Origin: Streptacidiphilus jiangxiensis
Lineage (GTDB): Bacteria > Actinomycetota > Actinomycetes > Streptomycetales > Streptomycetaceae
Direction: 5' to 3'
Assembly (NCBI RefSeq): GCF_900109465.1
Contig: NZ_FOAZ01000008.1
Span: forward strand, 124,001 to 188,000
DNA: 64,000 bases
A program made the position numbers and the translations under genes. Positions 1-9,021 of this stretch are shown piece after piece (within the stretch, counting starts at the first letter, position 1; each line of letters starts with the position of its first letter). The notes under the pieces are model-generated. The model ran no database searches. It worked only from the letters and a program-made list of their open reading frames with translations, and was not told the origin of the DNA.

Positions 1-553
1 CGATCAGGTCGTCCACCACCGCCAGGGTCAGCAGGAAGGCCCGCAGGGGCGAGGGCAGGTGGGAGCCGACGACGGCCAGCACGCCCAGCGCGAAGGCGAT
101 GTCCGTCGCCGTGGGGATGGCCCAGCCGCCCAGGTGACCACCGGGCCCGCTGTTGATGAGGACGTCGATGACGGCCGGCAGGGCGACTCCGCACACCGCG
201 GCGGCGACCGGCAGCAGGGCGGCCCGCGGATCGCGCAGCTCGCCCACCACGAGCTCGCGCTTGAGCTCGATGCCGGCCACGAAGAAGAAGACGGTGAGCA
301 GGCCGTCCTTGGCCCAGTCGGCGAGCGTCAGGTTCAGGTGGAGCGGCGTGCTCGGGCCGATCGTGTAGTTGCTGACGCTCTCGTAGGAACCGGGCCACGC
401 GTTCGCCCAGACGAGTGCGACCACCGCGGCCACCAGGAGCAGGATGCCGCCGACCGTCTCCGCCCGCAGGGCGTCCGCGATGAAGGCGCGTTCCGGCAGG
501 GGGAGCCTGGCAAGGAACTGGCGGCGCGGCGTCGGCGTCGGCTCGCTGCTCAC
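1..553 (-). CDS. nhaA: Na+/H+ antiporter NhaA (3' end cut by window edge)
   Basis: Cytoplasmic-membrane antiporter that expels Na+ in exchange for H+. The 184 codons visible give the N-terminal part of a roughly 400-450 aa family. Seen: [14 protein letters not shown] near residue 95, [12 protein letters not shown] near 150 and LTLAVVDDL at the window edge; these contain the family's TDI segment and the paired Asp of the ion-binding site. The GTG start at 553 is chosen because GAGGTG lies seven bases upstream. The gene lies next to acs in the same direction, about 190 bases downstream, so a separate transcript is likely. The C-terminal half lies outside the window. Confidence 0.93.
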   Translation of the reverse strand, partial: MSSEPTPTPRRQFLARLPLPERAFIADALRAETVGGILLLVAAVVALVWANAWPGSYESVSNYTIGPSTPLHLNLTLADWAKDGLLTVFFFVAGIELKRELVVGELRDPRAALLPVAAAVCGVALPAVIDVLINSGPGGHLGGWAIPTATDIAFALGVLAVVGSHLPSPLRAFLLTLAVVDDLI

Positions 554-746
554 GCGAGGGCACCTCACTTCTGTCAGTTACGACCGTTTGCATCCGTTTT
601 GTCACATGCTACGGATGTACGACAGAAGCGCGCCGAAGGCTGCGGCCCGCCGACGACGGCGGCCCGCCCCCGGCCGGATGACGGCTGGGGACGGGCCGTG
701 GTCAGGACCTTCGGCTGATCCGGGTCAGTGCTCGCTCAGTCCTCGC

Positions 747-2705
747 TCAGTCCTCGCTGGGAGCGGCAGGGAGCTTGCTCTGGATCAGGTCCATGACGGT
801 GGTGTCCGCCAGCGTGGTGACGTCACCGACCTCGCGGTTCTCGGCCACGTCGCGCAGCAGGCGTCGCATGATCTTGCCGGAGCGGGTCTTGGGCAGCTCG
901 CTGACGGTCAGGATCCGCTTGGGCTTGGCGATCGGGCCGAGCACCTTGGCCACGTGGTCACGCAGCTCGGCGGTGAGCTCGTCACTGTCCTGCGCGGTGC
1001 CGCGCAGGATGACGAAGGCGACGATCGCCTGGCCGGTGGTGGCGTCGGTGGCGCCGACGACCGCGGCCTCCGCCACCTGCGGGTGCGAGACCAGGGCGGA
1101 CTCGACCTCGGTGGTGGAGATGTTGTGGCCGGAGACCAGCATCACGTCGTCCACCCGGCCGAGCAGCCAGATGTCGCCGTCCTCGTCCTTCTTGGCACCG
1201 TCGCCGGCGAAGTAGCGGCCCTCGAAACGCGACCAGTAGGTGTCGATGTACCGCTGGTCGTCGCCCCAGATGGTGCGGAGCATCGACGGCCACGGCTCGG
1301 TCAGCACCAGGTAGCCGCCGGAGCCGTTGGGTACCTCGTGGGCCTCGTCGTCGACCACGGTGGCCGCGATGCCGGGCAGCGGGACCTGCGCCGAACCGGG
1401 CTTGGTCTCGGTGACGCCCGGCAGCGGGCTGATCATGATCGCGCCGGTCTCGGTCTGCCACCAGGTGTCCACGATCGGGGTCCGGCCGCCGCCGATGTGC
1501 TCGCGGTACCAGACCCACGCCTCGGGGTTGATCGGCTCGCCGACGCTGCCCAGCACGCGCAGCGAGGACAGGTCGAACTTGGCGGGGATGTCGTCGCCCC
1601 ACTTCATGAACGTGCGGATCGCGGTCGGCGCCGTGTAGAGGATCGTGACGCCGTACTTCTGCACGATCTCCCAGAACCGGCCCTGGTGCGGGGTGTCCGG
1701 CGTGCCCTCGTACATGACCTGGGTGGCGCCGTTGGAGAGCGGCCCGTAGACGATGTAGGAGTGGCCGGTGACCCAGCCGATGTCGGCGGTGCACCAGTAG
1801 ACGTCGGTCTCCGGCTTGAGGTCGAAGACCGCGTTGTGGGTGTAGCTGGCCTGGGTCAGGTAGCCGCCGGTGGTGTGCAGGATGCCCTTCGGCTTACCCG
1901 TGGTGCCCGAGGTGTACAGGATGAACAGCGGGTGCTCGGCCGCGTGCGCCTCGGCGGTGTGCTCGGCGGACTGACGCTCGGTGATCTCGTGCCACCACAC
2001 GTCCCGACCCTCGGTCCACGCCGTCTCCTGGCCGGTGCGGCGCACCACCAGGACGTGCTCGACCTGCGGGCAGGACTGCACGGCCTCGTCGATGGCCGGC
2101 TTGAGCGCGGTCGCCTTGCCGCGGCGGTACCCGCCGTCGGCGGTGATGACCAGCTTGGCGTCCGCGTCCTGGATGCGGGAGGACACGGCGTCGGCGGAGA
2201 AACCGCCGAAGACCACCGAGTGCGGGGCACCGATGCGGGCGCAGGCCAGCATCGCGACGGCGGCCTCGGGGATCATCGGCATGTAGATCGCCACCCGGTC
2301 GCCCTTGGCGACGCCCAGCTCCAGCAGGGCGTTGGCGGCGCGGGAGACCTCTTCGTGCAACTGCGCGTAGGTGATGGTCCGGGTGTCGCCCGGCTCGCCC
2401 TCGAAGTGGATCGCGACGCGGTCGCCGAGGCCGGCCTCGACGTGCCGGTCCACGCAGTTGTAGGCGACGTTGAGCTCGCCGTCGGCGAACCACTTGGCGA
2501 ACGGCGGGTTGGACCAGTCGAGGGTCTCGGTGGGCTCCTTGGCCCAGTTCAGGCGGCGGGCCTGCTCGGCCCAGAAGGCGAGGCGGTCGGCCTTGGCCTC
2601 GCCGTAGGCGTCGGCGGTGACGTTGGCGGCTGCGGCGAGCGCTGCGGGAGGGGCGAACCGCCGCTCCTCCTTCAGCAGGTTCGCCAGGCTCTCATTGCTG
2701 CTCAA
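747..2705 (-). CDS. acs: acetyl-CoA synthetase (AMP-forming)
   Basis: Activates acetate to acetyl-CoA through acetyl-AMP, in the cytoplasm. About 652 aa, full family length. Seen: the AMP-binding motif [11 protein letters not shown] near residues 264-274, [10 protein letters not shown] in the core and, near residue 611, the lysine of [11 protein letters not shown]. In this family that lysine is the one controlled by reversible acetylation. Start choice: an in-frame ATG lies at 2720, but GAGGAG sits right after it and seven bases before the TTG at 2705, and family members begin S(S)NESLANLL, so I prefer TTG. A short CTCGCTCAGTC tandem duplication overlaps the stop region. Confidence 0.96.
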   Translation of the reverse strand: MSSNESLANLLKEERRFAPPAALAAAANVTADAYGEAKADRLAFWAEQARRLNWAKEPTETLDWSNPPFAKWFADGELNVAYNCVDRHVEAGLGDRVAIHFEGEPGDTRTITYAQLHEEVSRAANALLELGVAKGDRVAIYMPMIPEAAVAMLACARIGAPHSVVFGGFSADAVSSRIQDADAKLVITADGGYRRGKATALKPAIDEAVQSCPQVEHVLVVRRTGQETAWTEGRDVWWHEITERQSAEHTAEAHAAEHPLFILYTSGTTGKPKGILHTTGGYLTQASYTHNAVFDLKPETDVYWCTADIGWVTGHSYIVYGPLSNGATQVMYEGTPDTPHQGRFWEIVQKYGVTILYTAPTAIRTFMKWGDDIPAKFDLSSLRVLGSVGEPINPEAWVWYREHIGGGRTPIVDTWWQTETGAIMISPLPGVTETKPGSAQVPLPGIAATVVDDEAHEVPNGSGGYLVLTEPWPSMLRTIWGDDQRYIDTYWSRFEGRYFAGDGAKKDEDGDIWLLGRVDDVMLVSGHNISTTEVESALVSHPQVAEAAVVGATDATTGQAIVAFVILRGTAQDSDELTAELRDHVAKVLGPIAKPKRILTVSELPKTRSGKIMRRLLRDVAENREVGDVTTLADTTVMDLIQSKLPAAPSED

Positions 2706-2876
2706 CGCAACACTCCTCATCGATTACGTCCCGGTTTCGTGAGATAGCTCACCAGGTCGATGGGTGTGCTGACAAGGCCCCGCGTGAAATTGGTGTAGAC
2801 CTTTGATCGGTCGATGTCCAATCGGACCCGCCCGACCAGCGAACGGGCCGCTCCACCGACCGGCCCGAAGGCGACC

Positions 2877-2895
2877 GGCGCCCCGCGAGGGCGCC
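2877..2895 (-). terminator. hairpin terminator after carbonic anhydrase
   Basis: Perfect 7-bp stem GGCGCCC/GGGCGCC with a CGCGA loop, eight bases past the stop of the upstream minus-strand gene. It has no T-run, as is usual in high-GC actinobacteria. Confidence 0.6.
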
Positions 2896-2902
2896 CGGGA
2901 CT

Positions 2903-3736
2903 TCAGGCCGCCGTGCCCACGCGCGGGCGGACCGGCAGGAAGCCCCGGCCGGCCGGTGACCACCAGTAGGTCTGAGCGGTCGCCAGTTCGAAGTAGAGCC
3001 CGGTCAATCGGATCAGGCCGGCCTCAGCCTTCCGGGCGACGCTCGGATGCGCGCGGAGGTTGTCGAGCTGCTGGACCACGTTGGTCAGGCACAGCCGCTC
3101 CAGTGGGTCCGTCGAGGCTGCCCGGCCGTAGAAGCGGGCGGGGGCGTGTCGGACCCGGTGCAGGGAGTCCTGCCCGTGGCGCAGCCAGCGGGTCAGCGGC
3201 GTCCCGGCCAGCCCGTCGCGTCGGTGGGCACCGTGCAGCAGGGACTGCATGGCCCCACAGCCGGAATGGCCGCAGACCGTGATGTCGCGGACCTCCAGGA
3301 CGTCCACGGCGTACTCCACGGCGGCGAAGACGCTGTCGTCGGTAGTGGGCGGGACCAGGTTCCCGATGTTGCGGACGGTGAACAGCTCTCCCGGGCCGCT
3401 GCTGGTGATCACATTGGGGACCACCCGCGAGTCGGCGCAGGTGATGAAGAGCTGGGAGGGGGACTGCCCCTCCCGGGCCAGCCGCGCCAGCTCGGGACGG
3501 AGCAGGGGCGCGGTGTGCCGCTGGAAGGCCCGGACGCCGGTGAGGGCGTCCGGTGCGGTCGTGGCCGGGGGAGGGGGCAGCGTGGCCGGCTGGGGGGACA
3601 GCGCGGACGGTGGGGACAGCGGGCGGGTCTGCGTGCTGGTTCCGGCCTCTGACGTCGCTCGGGCCTGTGACGCGGTTCGGGACTGGGCCCTGGTTCGGCC
3701 CTGGGGGCTTGGCGCGGTGCTCGGCGTGCTGTTCAT
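2903..3736 (-). CDS. beta-class carbonic anhydrase
   Basis: Interconverts CO2 and bicarbonate. 277 aa. Zinc ligands and the catalytic dyad are visible: C100, D102 and R104 in CADSR, and H157 and C160 in HSGCGAM. ATG at 3736 is preceded by AGGAG eight bases upstream; an in-frame ATG further out lacks this. The first about 60 residues are Ser/Thr/Pro/Arg low complexity and not part of the fold. They are not an obvious signal peptide. Stand-alone gene; no adjacent SulP transporter, although the two are fused or paired in some bacteria. Confidence 0.93.
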   Translation of the reverse strand: MNSTPSTAPSPQGRTRAQSRTASQARATSEAGTSTQTRPLSPPSALSPQPATLPPPPATTAPDALTGVRAFQRHTAPLLRPELARLAREGQSPSQLFITCADSRVVPNVITSSGPGELFTVRNIGNLVPPTTDDSVFAAVEYAVDVLEVRDITVCGHSGCGAMQSLLHGAHRRDGLAGTPLTRWLRHGQDSLHRVRHAPARFYGRAASTDPLERLCLTNVVQQLDNLRAHPSVARKAEAGLIRLTGLYFELATAQTYWWSPAGRGFLPVRPRVGTAA

Positions 3737-3894
3737 GGGTCGCGTCTCCTGTGGGGTAGGACGGCGCGGCGGGGTGTGCCACGGAAGAGCCAAGAATCGG
3801 TAAATGAAGAGTAATGAACTCTTTACCTTGCTGGCTCTTCCGGTGGTCCAAGTTCACCCGTGAGAGCGGACGCCGGCGGTGGAGACGGGCCAGG

Positions 3895-4890
3895 TCAGAC
3901 CGCCAGCGGCTCCGGCAGACCGGTCAGGTGCTCGCCGAGGACGAAGCCCGGATCGACCTGGGCGGCGAGGTCGGCGCCGGTCTTGGCATTCCCCCAACTC
4001 TCCGCATTGCGAAGGTGGAAGGTCACCAGCTGCCGGGTGTACCGCTCCCAGTCGCGCTCGGCGTAGGAGGCGTCGACGGTCTCCTGCATGAGGCGCAGCA
4101 CCGCGGCGTTGGCCGGCTCCAGCTCGTCGAAGGCGGGGGTGCGCCCCTGCTCCGTCCGGCGTACCCAGCCGGACCGGCCGAACCCCGCCAGTAGGGCGTC
4201 GCCCAACTCCTCCCGGAGGAAGGCGAGGTCGTCCTCGTTCTCGACCTTGTTGCCGATCACGTGCAGCCGGACGCCGAAGTCGCGCGCGTAGTCGCGGTAC
4301 TGCCGGTAGACCGCCACGCCCTTGCGCGTCGGCTCGCAGACCAGGAAGGTCTGGTCGAAGCGGGTGAACAGGCCGGAGGCGAAGGAGTCGGCGCCGGCCG
4401 TCATGTCCGTCACCCAGTACTCGCCCGGCCCGTCGACCAGGTGGTTGAGGCAGAGCTCGACCGCGCCCACCTTCGAGTGGTAGCAGGCGACACCGAGGTC
4501 CTCCTCGTTGAACGCGCCCGTTGCCATCAGCCGCAGCGATGCTCCGTCCACCGTGACCGGCCGGGCGCAGAGCCGGTACACCGGGTTGTCCTCGACGATC
4601 CGCAGCAATCGGGAGCCCCGACCGGGCGGCGTTGTCTTGATCATTGACGCCGCGTCGGCGATGCGGGGGTTCTCCCCGCGCAGGTACTCCTTGATGGCCG
4701 GGAGCTCGGCGCCGAGCGAGGGCAGTGCGGCACACTCCTCGTCGGTGAGCCCCAGGGCCGCCCCCAGGTGCTGGTTGACGTCGGCGTCCACCGCGACCAC
4801 CGGACTCCCGGCGACGGCGAGATGGCGGACGAACAGGGAGGACAGCGTGGTCTTGCCACTGCCGCCCTTGCCGACAAAGGCGATCTTCAT
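3895..4890 (-). CDS. CooC/MinD-type P-loop ATPase
   Basis: Cytoplasmic SIMIBI-class ATPase, 331 aa. The deviant Walker A is intact: GKGGSGKTT at residues 7-15, with the signature Lys at 8. VDADVNQHLGAALG follows as switch I, and a DMTAGADSF segment as switch II. CooC-like members load metals or drive protein maturation; the substrate here cannot be read from sequence. ATG at 4890 is preceded by GGAGC. The gene is divergent from the Fic-like gene across a 291-base spacer with duplicated 13-mers. It has no metalloenzyme neighbour, so a metal-insertion role is only inference from the family. Confidence 0.85.
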   Translation of the reverse strand: MKIAFVGKGGSGKTTLSSLFVRHLAVAGSPVVAVDADVNQHLGAALGLTDEECAALPSLGAELPAIKEYLRGENPRIADAASMIKTTPPGRGSRLLRIVEDNPVYRLCARPVTVDGASLRLMATGAFNEEDLGVACYHSKVGAVELCLNHLVDGPGEYWVTDMTAGADSFASGLFTRFDQTFLVCEPTRKGVAVYRQYRDYARDFGVRLHVIGNKVENEDDLAFLREELGDALLAGFGRSGWVRRTEQGRTPAFDELEPANAAVLRLMQETVDASYAERDWERYTRQLVTFHLRNAESWGNAKTGADLAAQVDPGFVLGEHLTGLPEPLAV

Positions 4891-5181
4891 GGGAGCTCCG
4901 GACGGGACATGGGCGGTGCCTTGGCTGATGCCTTGCGAGAGAAGCGGTGCGACGTGATGCGGCGTTCCGGTGGCAGCTCGCCGACGACTGCCGGGCCACC
5001 AGCCGATTGCCGCTCGGCCGATTGCCGCTTATTGGCAACCGTTATCGTCACCGATTGCGTTCATCGTAGCGACGCCCAGGAGTTCGGAGATCCGGTTTCA
5101 CCGATCCTTGACACTTTCGGGTGACGCACCACACGTCCCCTGTGGACCCGAGCCGTCCACGAGTTCCGTAATGTCAATGCG
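4891..5181. promoter_or_regulatory. divergent intergenic region with duplicated 13-mer
   Basis: Spacer between the CooC-like ATPase and the Fic-like gene. GCCGATTGCCGCT occurs twice, at 5002-5014 and 5018-5030, a 16-base period, and is followed by an AT-richer stretch (TTATTGGCAACCGTTATCG). The repeats could be tandem operator half-sites. No known regulator consensus fits convincingly. Confidence 0.35.
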
Positions 5182-6189
5182 GTGAGCACGAGCCCCTCTT
5201 CCTCGTCCCCCGCTCCCGGAGCCGCGGACCCGCTGGCGCCCCTGGGCGAACTCCCCGGCGTTCCCGAGGCGGTCGCCGAGACCCGCAAGGCCGTGGACCG
5301 CCTCTACGGCCACCGGGTGATGCGTCGCCGCGCCGCCGAGGTCACCTCCGAGGCCGCCCTGCGCGGCGCCCGCGCCTCCGCGGCGCTGGACGGTGCGAAC
5401 TGGCCGCTCGAGGAAGTGCGTCGCCGCAGCGACTTCGGCCGTGACGCCGAGGCCCGTACGGTCGGCGGTGCCCTGCGCCTGAACGCCGAGGTCGGGCAGC
5501 TGCTCGGCACCTGGCGGCACTCCCCGCTCCAGGTCCTCGCGCGCCTGCACCTGCTCGCCGTCGGAGAAGGGGAGGCGGCCGACGGCGCCGATGCCGAAGG
5601 CGGCGGCCTGGACGGTGTGGGCACCGGTGGTCGAGTCGACGCGTCTGTCGTGGGGCGGCCGCGGCGGGCCGACGAACCCGCCGAGGTGCTCTTCCGGCAC
5701 CAGGTGGCCGCGACGGAGAAGGCCGAGACGGAGTTCTCCGCGCTGGAGGGAACCCCGGGCCTCTCGCTGCCCCCGGCGCCGTCGGCCGCCGAGGTCTCAG
5801 CACGATTGGACACCCTCGCGCAACTGCTGGCCAGCCGCGGCGGTACGAAGCACCCGAACGAGCGAACGGCCCCCGCACTCGTCGTGGCCGCCGTCGTCCA
5901 CGGCGAACTGCTCGCGCTGCGCCCCTTCACCAGCGCGAACGGCCTGGTGGCCCGCGCCGCAACCAGGATCGTGCTGATCGCCGAGGGGCTCGATCCGAAG
6001 GCCATCTGCCCGATGGAGGTCGGCCTCGCCGAGCTCGGCACCGAGGCGTACGCGGCTGCACTCTCCGGCTACGCCTCGGGCACCCGGGCCGGCATGGCCG
6101 CCTGGATCTCGCACTGCGCCCAGGCGCTGCGCCTCGGCGTCCGCGAGAGCACGGCGGTCTGCGAGGCCATGCAGCGCGGAATGGCCTGA
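5182..6189 (+). CDS. degenerate Fic-domain protein
   Basis: 335 aa from GTG. The C-terminal region matches the Fic fold around residues 225-300, but the catalytic motif HPFxxGNGRxxR reads RPFTSANGLVAR at 247-258, so the catalytic His, the acidic residue, the first Gly and the first Arg are all replaced. Near the N-terminus SAALDG (66-71) resembles the inhibitory (S/T)xxxE(G/N) motif of self-inhibited Fic proteins with Asp for Glu. Classical AMP transfer is therefore unlikely; a binding or regulatory role is inference. Residues about 130-160 are a Gly/Ala/Asp linker. Monocistronic. Confidence 0.75.
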   Translation: MSTSPSSSSPAPGAADPLAPLGELPGVPEAVAETRKAVDRLYGHRVMRRRAAEVTSEAALRGARASAALDGANWPLEEVRRRSDFGRDAEARTVGGALRLNAEVGQLLGTWRHSPLQVLARLHLLAVGEGEAADGADAEGGGLDGVGTGGRVDASVVGRPRRADEPAEVLFRHQVAATEKAETEFSALEGTPGLSLPPAPSAAEVSARLDTLAQLLASRGGTKHPNERTAPALVVAAVVHGELLALRPFTSANGLVARAATRIVLIAEGLDPKAICPMEVGLAELGTEAYAAALSGYASGTRAGMAAWISHCAQALRLGVRESTAVCEAMQRGMA

Positions 6190-6613
6190 CCTGTCCGACC
6201 GGGCGCGGCCTACCGGCGGATTCCATGGCGAAGGGCCGCGCGGCAACAGGGTTCCGGCGGCCAGCGGGGGCCCGGCGGCAAAAGGGTTGCGGCGGCATCC
6301 GAGAAGGGTGCCGCCGCTGGCACAGGGTCCGAGTGACCATGCGTGCGCCTGCTCTTTGCCCATCCGGCGGGGATCTCTGCCCGTTCGCCGGGTGTGGCGG
6401 CCCAGATCGTGGGTCGGCTGCACGTGGGTGCCCGGAGGCTGTGCGCGGTCCGTGGGGCCTGACGCGTCGATGGTTCCTTTCGACGTCGCCGTCTGAGGTG
6501 TGCCATCCGGTCTCGCGGGCCGTACCTCCTTTGTAGCGCGGAACGCCCGGAAGCGGAACCCAAGGACTCGGTTCTTTGTCCGGCGTTCCGCGCGGGCGGG
6601 CGGAACGCGGCTG
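6190..6613. other. intergenic region between convergent genes with two hairpins
   Basis: 424 bases between the Fic-like gene and the HAD gene. GGCGGCA (6291-6297) pairs with TGCCGCC (6309-6315) over an 11-base loop about 100 bases past the Fic stop, and a stronger hairpin lies at 6583-6608. No credible reading frame is seen. Confidence 0.5.
6583..6608 (-). terminator. hairpin terminator after HAD phosphatase
   Basis: Perfect 9-bp stem GCGTTCCGC/GCGGAACGC with an 8-base loop, starting a few bases past the stop of the minus-strand HAD gene at 6614. Confidence 0.65.
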
Positions 6614-7471
6614 TCAGCCGACCGCTGCGGCAGCGCGTCCGGAGCGCCGTGCCACGTACCAGACCAGGCCCGCCGCGGTCACCGCGGCACCGAAGGCGGC
6701 CGCGGCGAGCATCGGACGGCTGGTCACCGAGAGGGAGGCGCTGCGCTCCTTCAACTGGACCGGGCGGGTGAAGACCAGCACCGGCCAGGAGCGGGCCTGG
6801 GCCTCCCGGCGCAGCGCCCGGTCCGGATTGACCGCGTGCGGATTACCGACGGCCTCCAGCAGCGGCAGGTCGGTGGCCGAGTCGCTGTAGGCGTAGCAGC
6901 GGGCGAGGTCGTAGCCCTCGAGCGCGGCCAACTCGCGGATGGCGACGGCCTTGTTCTCCGCGTAGGCGTAGAAGTCGATCTCGCCGGTGTAGAAGCCGTC
7001 CGCTTCGGCCATACGGGTGGCGATGACGTGGTCGGCGCCGAGCATCTCGCCGATCGGCTCGACCAGCTCGGAGCCCGAGCTGCTGACGATCACGACGTCC
7101 CGGCCTGCGGCGTGGTGCTCCTCGATGAGCGAGGCGGCCTCGTCGTAGATCAGCGGGTCGATCAGGTCGTGCAGGGTCTCGGCAACGATCTCTCGTACCT
7201 GGGCGACGTTCCAGCCGCGCGCGAGCGAGGAGAGGTACTCGCGCATCTTCTCCATCTGGTCGTGGTCGGCGCCGCCGGCGAGGAAGACGAACTGCGCGTA
7301 CGCGCTCTTGAGCACCGCGCGGCGGTTGATCAGGCCGCCCCGGTACAGGGGGCGGCTGAAGGCCAGCGCGCTGGACTTCGCGATCACGGTCTTGTCCAGG
7401 TCGAAGAAGGCTGCCTGGCGTGCTGGGCGGGGCTGCGAGTGGTTTTCCACGAGGTCGAGGATAAGTGCCAA
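6614..7471 (-). CDS. HAD-IB family phosphatase with C-terminal membrane segment
   Basis: 285 aa. Motif I is FFDLDKT, with nucleophile D24 and D26. Motif II is VIVSSSGSE, and SDSATDLPLL is motif IV. This arrangement is typical of HAD subfamily IB (SerB/CicA-like) hydrolases acting on phosphomonoesters. A hydrophobic helix near residues 245-263 followed by RRSGR suggests anchoring of the C-terminus in the membrane. The S. coelicolor relative in this position is annotated, from memory, as morphological differentiation-associated; the substrate is unknown. It diverges from the Tad operon, sharing a 380-base spacer. Confidence 0.85.
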   Translation of the reverse strand: MALILDLVENHSQPRPARQAAFFDLDKTVIAKSSALAFSRPLYRGGLINRRAVLKSAYAQFVFLAGGADHDQMEKMREYLSSLARGWNVAQVREIVAETLHDLIDPLIYDEAASLIEEHHAAGRDVVIVSSSGSELVEPIGEMLGADHVIATRMAEADGFYTGEIDFYAYAENKAVAIRELAALEGYDLARCYAYSDSATDLPLLEAVGNPHAVNPDRALRREAQARSWPVLVFTRPVQLKERSASLSVTSRPMLAAAAFGAAVTAAGLVWYVARRSGRAAAAVG

Positions 7472-7563
7472 CCATTCGGCGCAAGGCCCGGCGCGTGGGT
7501 TTGCTTGAGAAGGGCTTCGGGTACACCATGGAAGTCACGGATCGTTCGCGACCGTGCTAACCC

Positions 7564-7593
7564 AGCTCGACTCCTCCCCCCCCGAGTCGGGCT
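7564..7593. other. 10-bp stem-loop
   Basis: AGCTCGACTC pairs with GAGTCGGGCT (one G-U wobble) across a 10-base pyrimidine loop. It sits eight bases from a second, stronger hairpin. Confidence 0.5.
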
Positions 7594-7600
7594 GTGGAGG

Positions 7601-7633
7601 ACGACCCCCGCTCTCCCCCCCGGCGGGGGTCGT
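7601..7633. terminator. 11-bp perfect stem-loop
   Basis: ACGACCCCCGC (7601-7611) pairs perfectly with GCGGGGGTCGT (7623-7633) over an 11-base C-rich loop. Either a terminator insulating the tad promoter from upstream transcription or part of a structured leader or small RNA; the sequence does not decide. Confidence 0.5.
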
Positions 7634-7705
7634 CGCATGTCGGCAGCCAGGCGCTGCGGTGCTATTTACGGACGAACACAGGGGATGCGTCAACCGTTTG
7701 TTCGT

Positions 7706-7757
7706 TTATCCACTCTCACGCGTGGCCGTGTTTTCCACACCCCCCGGTTTATCCACA
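7706..7757 (+). promoter_or_regulatory. cluster of three DnaA-box-like nonamers
   Basis: TTATCCACT at 7706-7714, TTTTCCACA at 7731-7739 and TTATCCACA at 7749-7757, all in the same orientation. The last matches the classical DnaA-box consensus exactly; the Streptomyces consensus is close to TTGTCCACA. Three within 52 bases of 70-plus percent GC chromosome is unexpected by chance. Confidence 0.5.
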
Positions 7758-7851
7758 GATTCGGTTCCGGTTCGCCGGTCACTTGCGAATTCGGCGCAGT
7801 GTGGTGTCCGCGCCGAAAGGGGCGCGTCCAGCACTCCGTGAGGGAGCCGTC

Positions 7852-9021
7852 ATGGCCGCACGCCCGCCCGTCGACCCACCCGCCGGGCCTCCCCCGGTCC
7901 CGCCCAGAGGCCCGTCCGTCCCGTCGCTCGACGGATGGGAGCCGCGGTCCGGGCCACTGATCGTCACCGAGAACGACGAGTTGATCGACGCCCTGCTCAA
8001 GCTGTGCGCCGCCGCCGGAGCCACCCCGCACGTCGTGTGCGGGGCCCCGCCGCCGCGCCAGGCCTGGGAGGCCGCGGCGCTCGTCCTCGTCGGCGCCGAC
8101 GTGGCCGACCGCATGGCGACGCTGACCCGGCGTCCAGGGGTGCTGCTGGTCGGGGCGGATCTCGACGACGCCACGGTCTGGCAGCAGGCCGTCGCCCTCG
8201 GGGCCGAGCATGTGGTGTTCCTCCCCGACAGCGAACCCTGGCTGCTCGACCGGGTTGCCGACGCCGCCGAAGGAGTCGGCTCGCCCGCCCTCACCGTCGC
8301 CGTCATGGGCGGGCGCGGCGGGGCCGGCGCCTCGACGCTGGCCTGCGCCCTCGCCGTCACCGCCGCCCGGGAGGGCCATCGGACGGTCCTCATCGACGTC
8401 GATCCCCTCGGTGGGGGGCTCGACGTGCTCCTCGGGGGCGAGGAGGTGGTGGGGCTGCGCTGGCCCGACCTCGCCTCGTCCCGAGGGCGGGTCAACGCAG
8501 TCGAGTTGGAACAGTCGTTGCCCCGGCTGCACCGTCTCGCCGCGCTCAGCTGGGATCGTGGGGACACCCTGAGCATCCCCGTCGAAGCCGTTCGGACGGT
8601 GCTCGGCGCCGCCAGGCGGCGTGGAGGGGTGGTGGTGCTCGACCTCCCCCGCCGGATCGACGACGCCGCGGCCGAGGCCTTGGAACAGGCCGATCTTGGC
8701 CTGCTGGTGGTCCCCGCCGAGCTGCGGGCCATGACGGCCTCCAGTCGGGTCGCCGCCGCGGTGTCGATGCGACTGTCGGATCTGCGCTCGGTGGTGCGCG
8801 GTCCCTCCCCGAGCGGGATGACCGCCACCGAGGTCGCCCACGGCCTGCGGCTGCCGCTCGCCGGGGAGTTGGCCCCCGAGCCCGGCCTGGCCGCCGACCT
8901 GGAGTGCGGCCGTCCGCCGGGCGCCCGGCCCAAAGGCCCCCTGGGCCGTTTCTGTACCGCGTTTCTGACGGAGGCCCTGGCAGGTGCCGGCCTCACGGAC
9001 GGTGGGGGAGTGGCGGCATGA
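7852..9021 (+). CDS. Ssd/TadZ-like ATPase of the Tad pilus operon
   Basis: 389 aa. The N-terminus is proline-rich, then comes a receiver-like region (about 35-140), then a MinD/ParA-type ATPase fold whose Walker A reads GGRGGAGAST (153-162). Both lysines of the usual KGGxGKT are missing, so ATP binding may be weak. VLIDVDPLGGGLD and VVLDLPR are the following motifs. TadZ/CpaE proteins position the Tad machine; actinobacterial homologues are called septum-site-determining protein. ATG at 7852 has GAGGGAG five bases upstream; an open extension further left has no ribosome site. It overlaps tadA by ATGA. Confidence 0.88.
   Translation: MAARPPVDPPAGPPPVPPRGPSVPSLDGWEPRSGPLIVTENDELIDALLKLCAAAGATPHVVCGAPPPRQAWEAAALVLVGADVADRMATLTRRPGVLLVGADLDDATVWQQAVALGAEHVVFLPDSEPWLLDRVADAAEGVGSPALTVAVMGGRGGAGASTLACALAVTAAREGHRTVLIDVDPLGGGLDVLLGGEEVVGLRWPDLASSRGRVNAVELEQSLPRLHRLAALSWDRGDTLSIPVEAVRTVLGAARRRGGVVVLDLPRRIDDAAAEALEQADLGLLVVPAELRAMTASSRVAAAVSMRLSDLRSVVRGPSPSGMTATEVAHGLRLPLAGELAPEPGLAADLECGRPPGARPKGPLGRFCTAFLTEALAGAGLTDGGGVAA

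Larger units (their letters stand above)
7472..7851. promoter_or_regulatory. divergent HAD/tad promoter region
   Basis: 380-base spacer. From left to right it holds two adjacent hairpins (7564-7593 and 7601-7633), then three DnaA-box-like nonamers between 7706 and 7757 in AT-richer DNA, then GAGGGAG before the ATG of ssd. No coding potential is seen. Confidence 0.6.

Noticed and set aside
444-2747. 767-codon open frame opposite acs
   Set aside because: Mirror of acs codon bias, no recognisable motif.
5031-5050. Zur-type operator before the CooC-like ATPase
   Set aside because: Only a weak partial match to the Streptomyces Zur consensus; not enough to name.
7706-7757. Chromosomal origin of replication
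   Set aside because: Only three boxes, no dnaA, dnaN or rpmH nearby and no long AT-rich array of the kind found at Streptomyces oriC.
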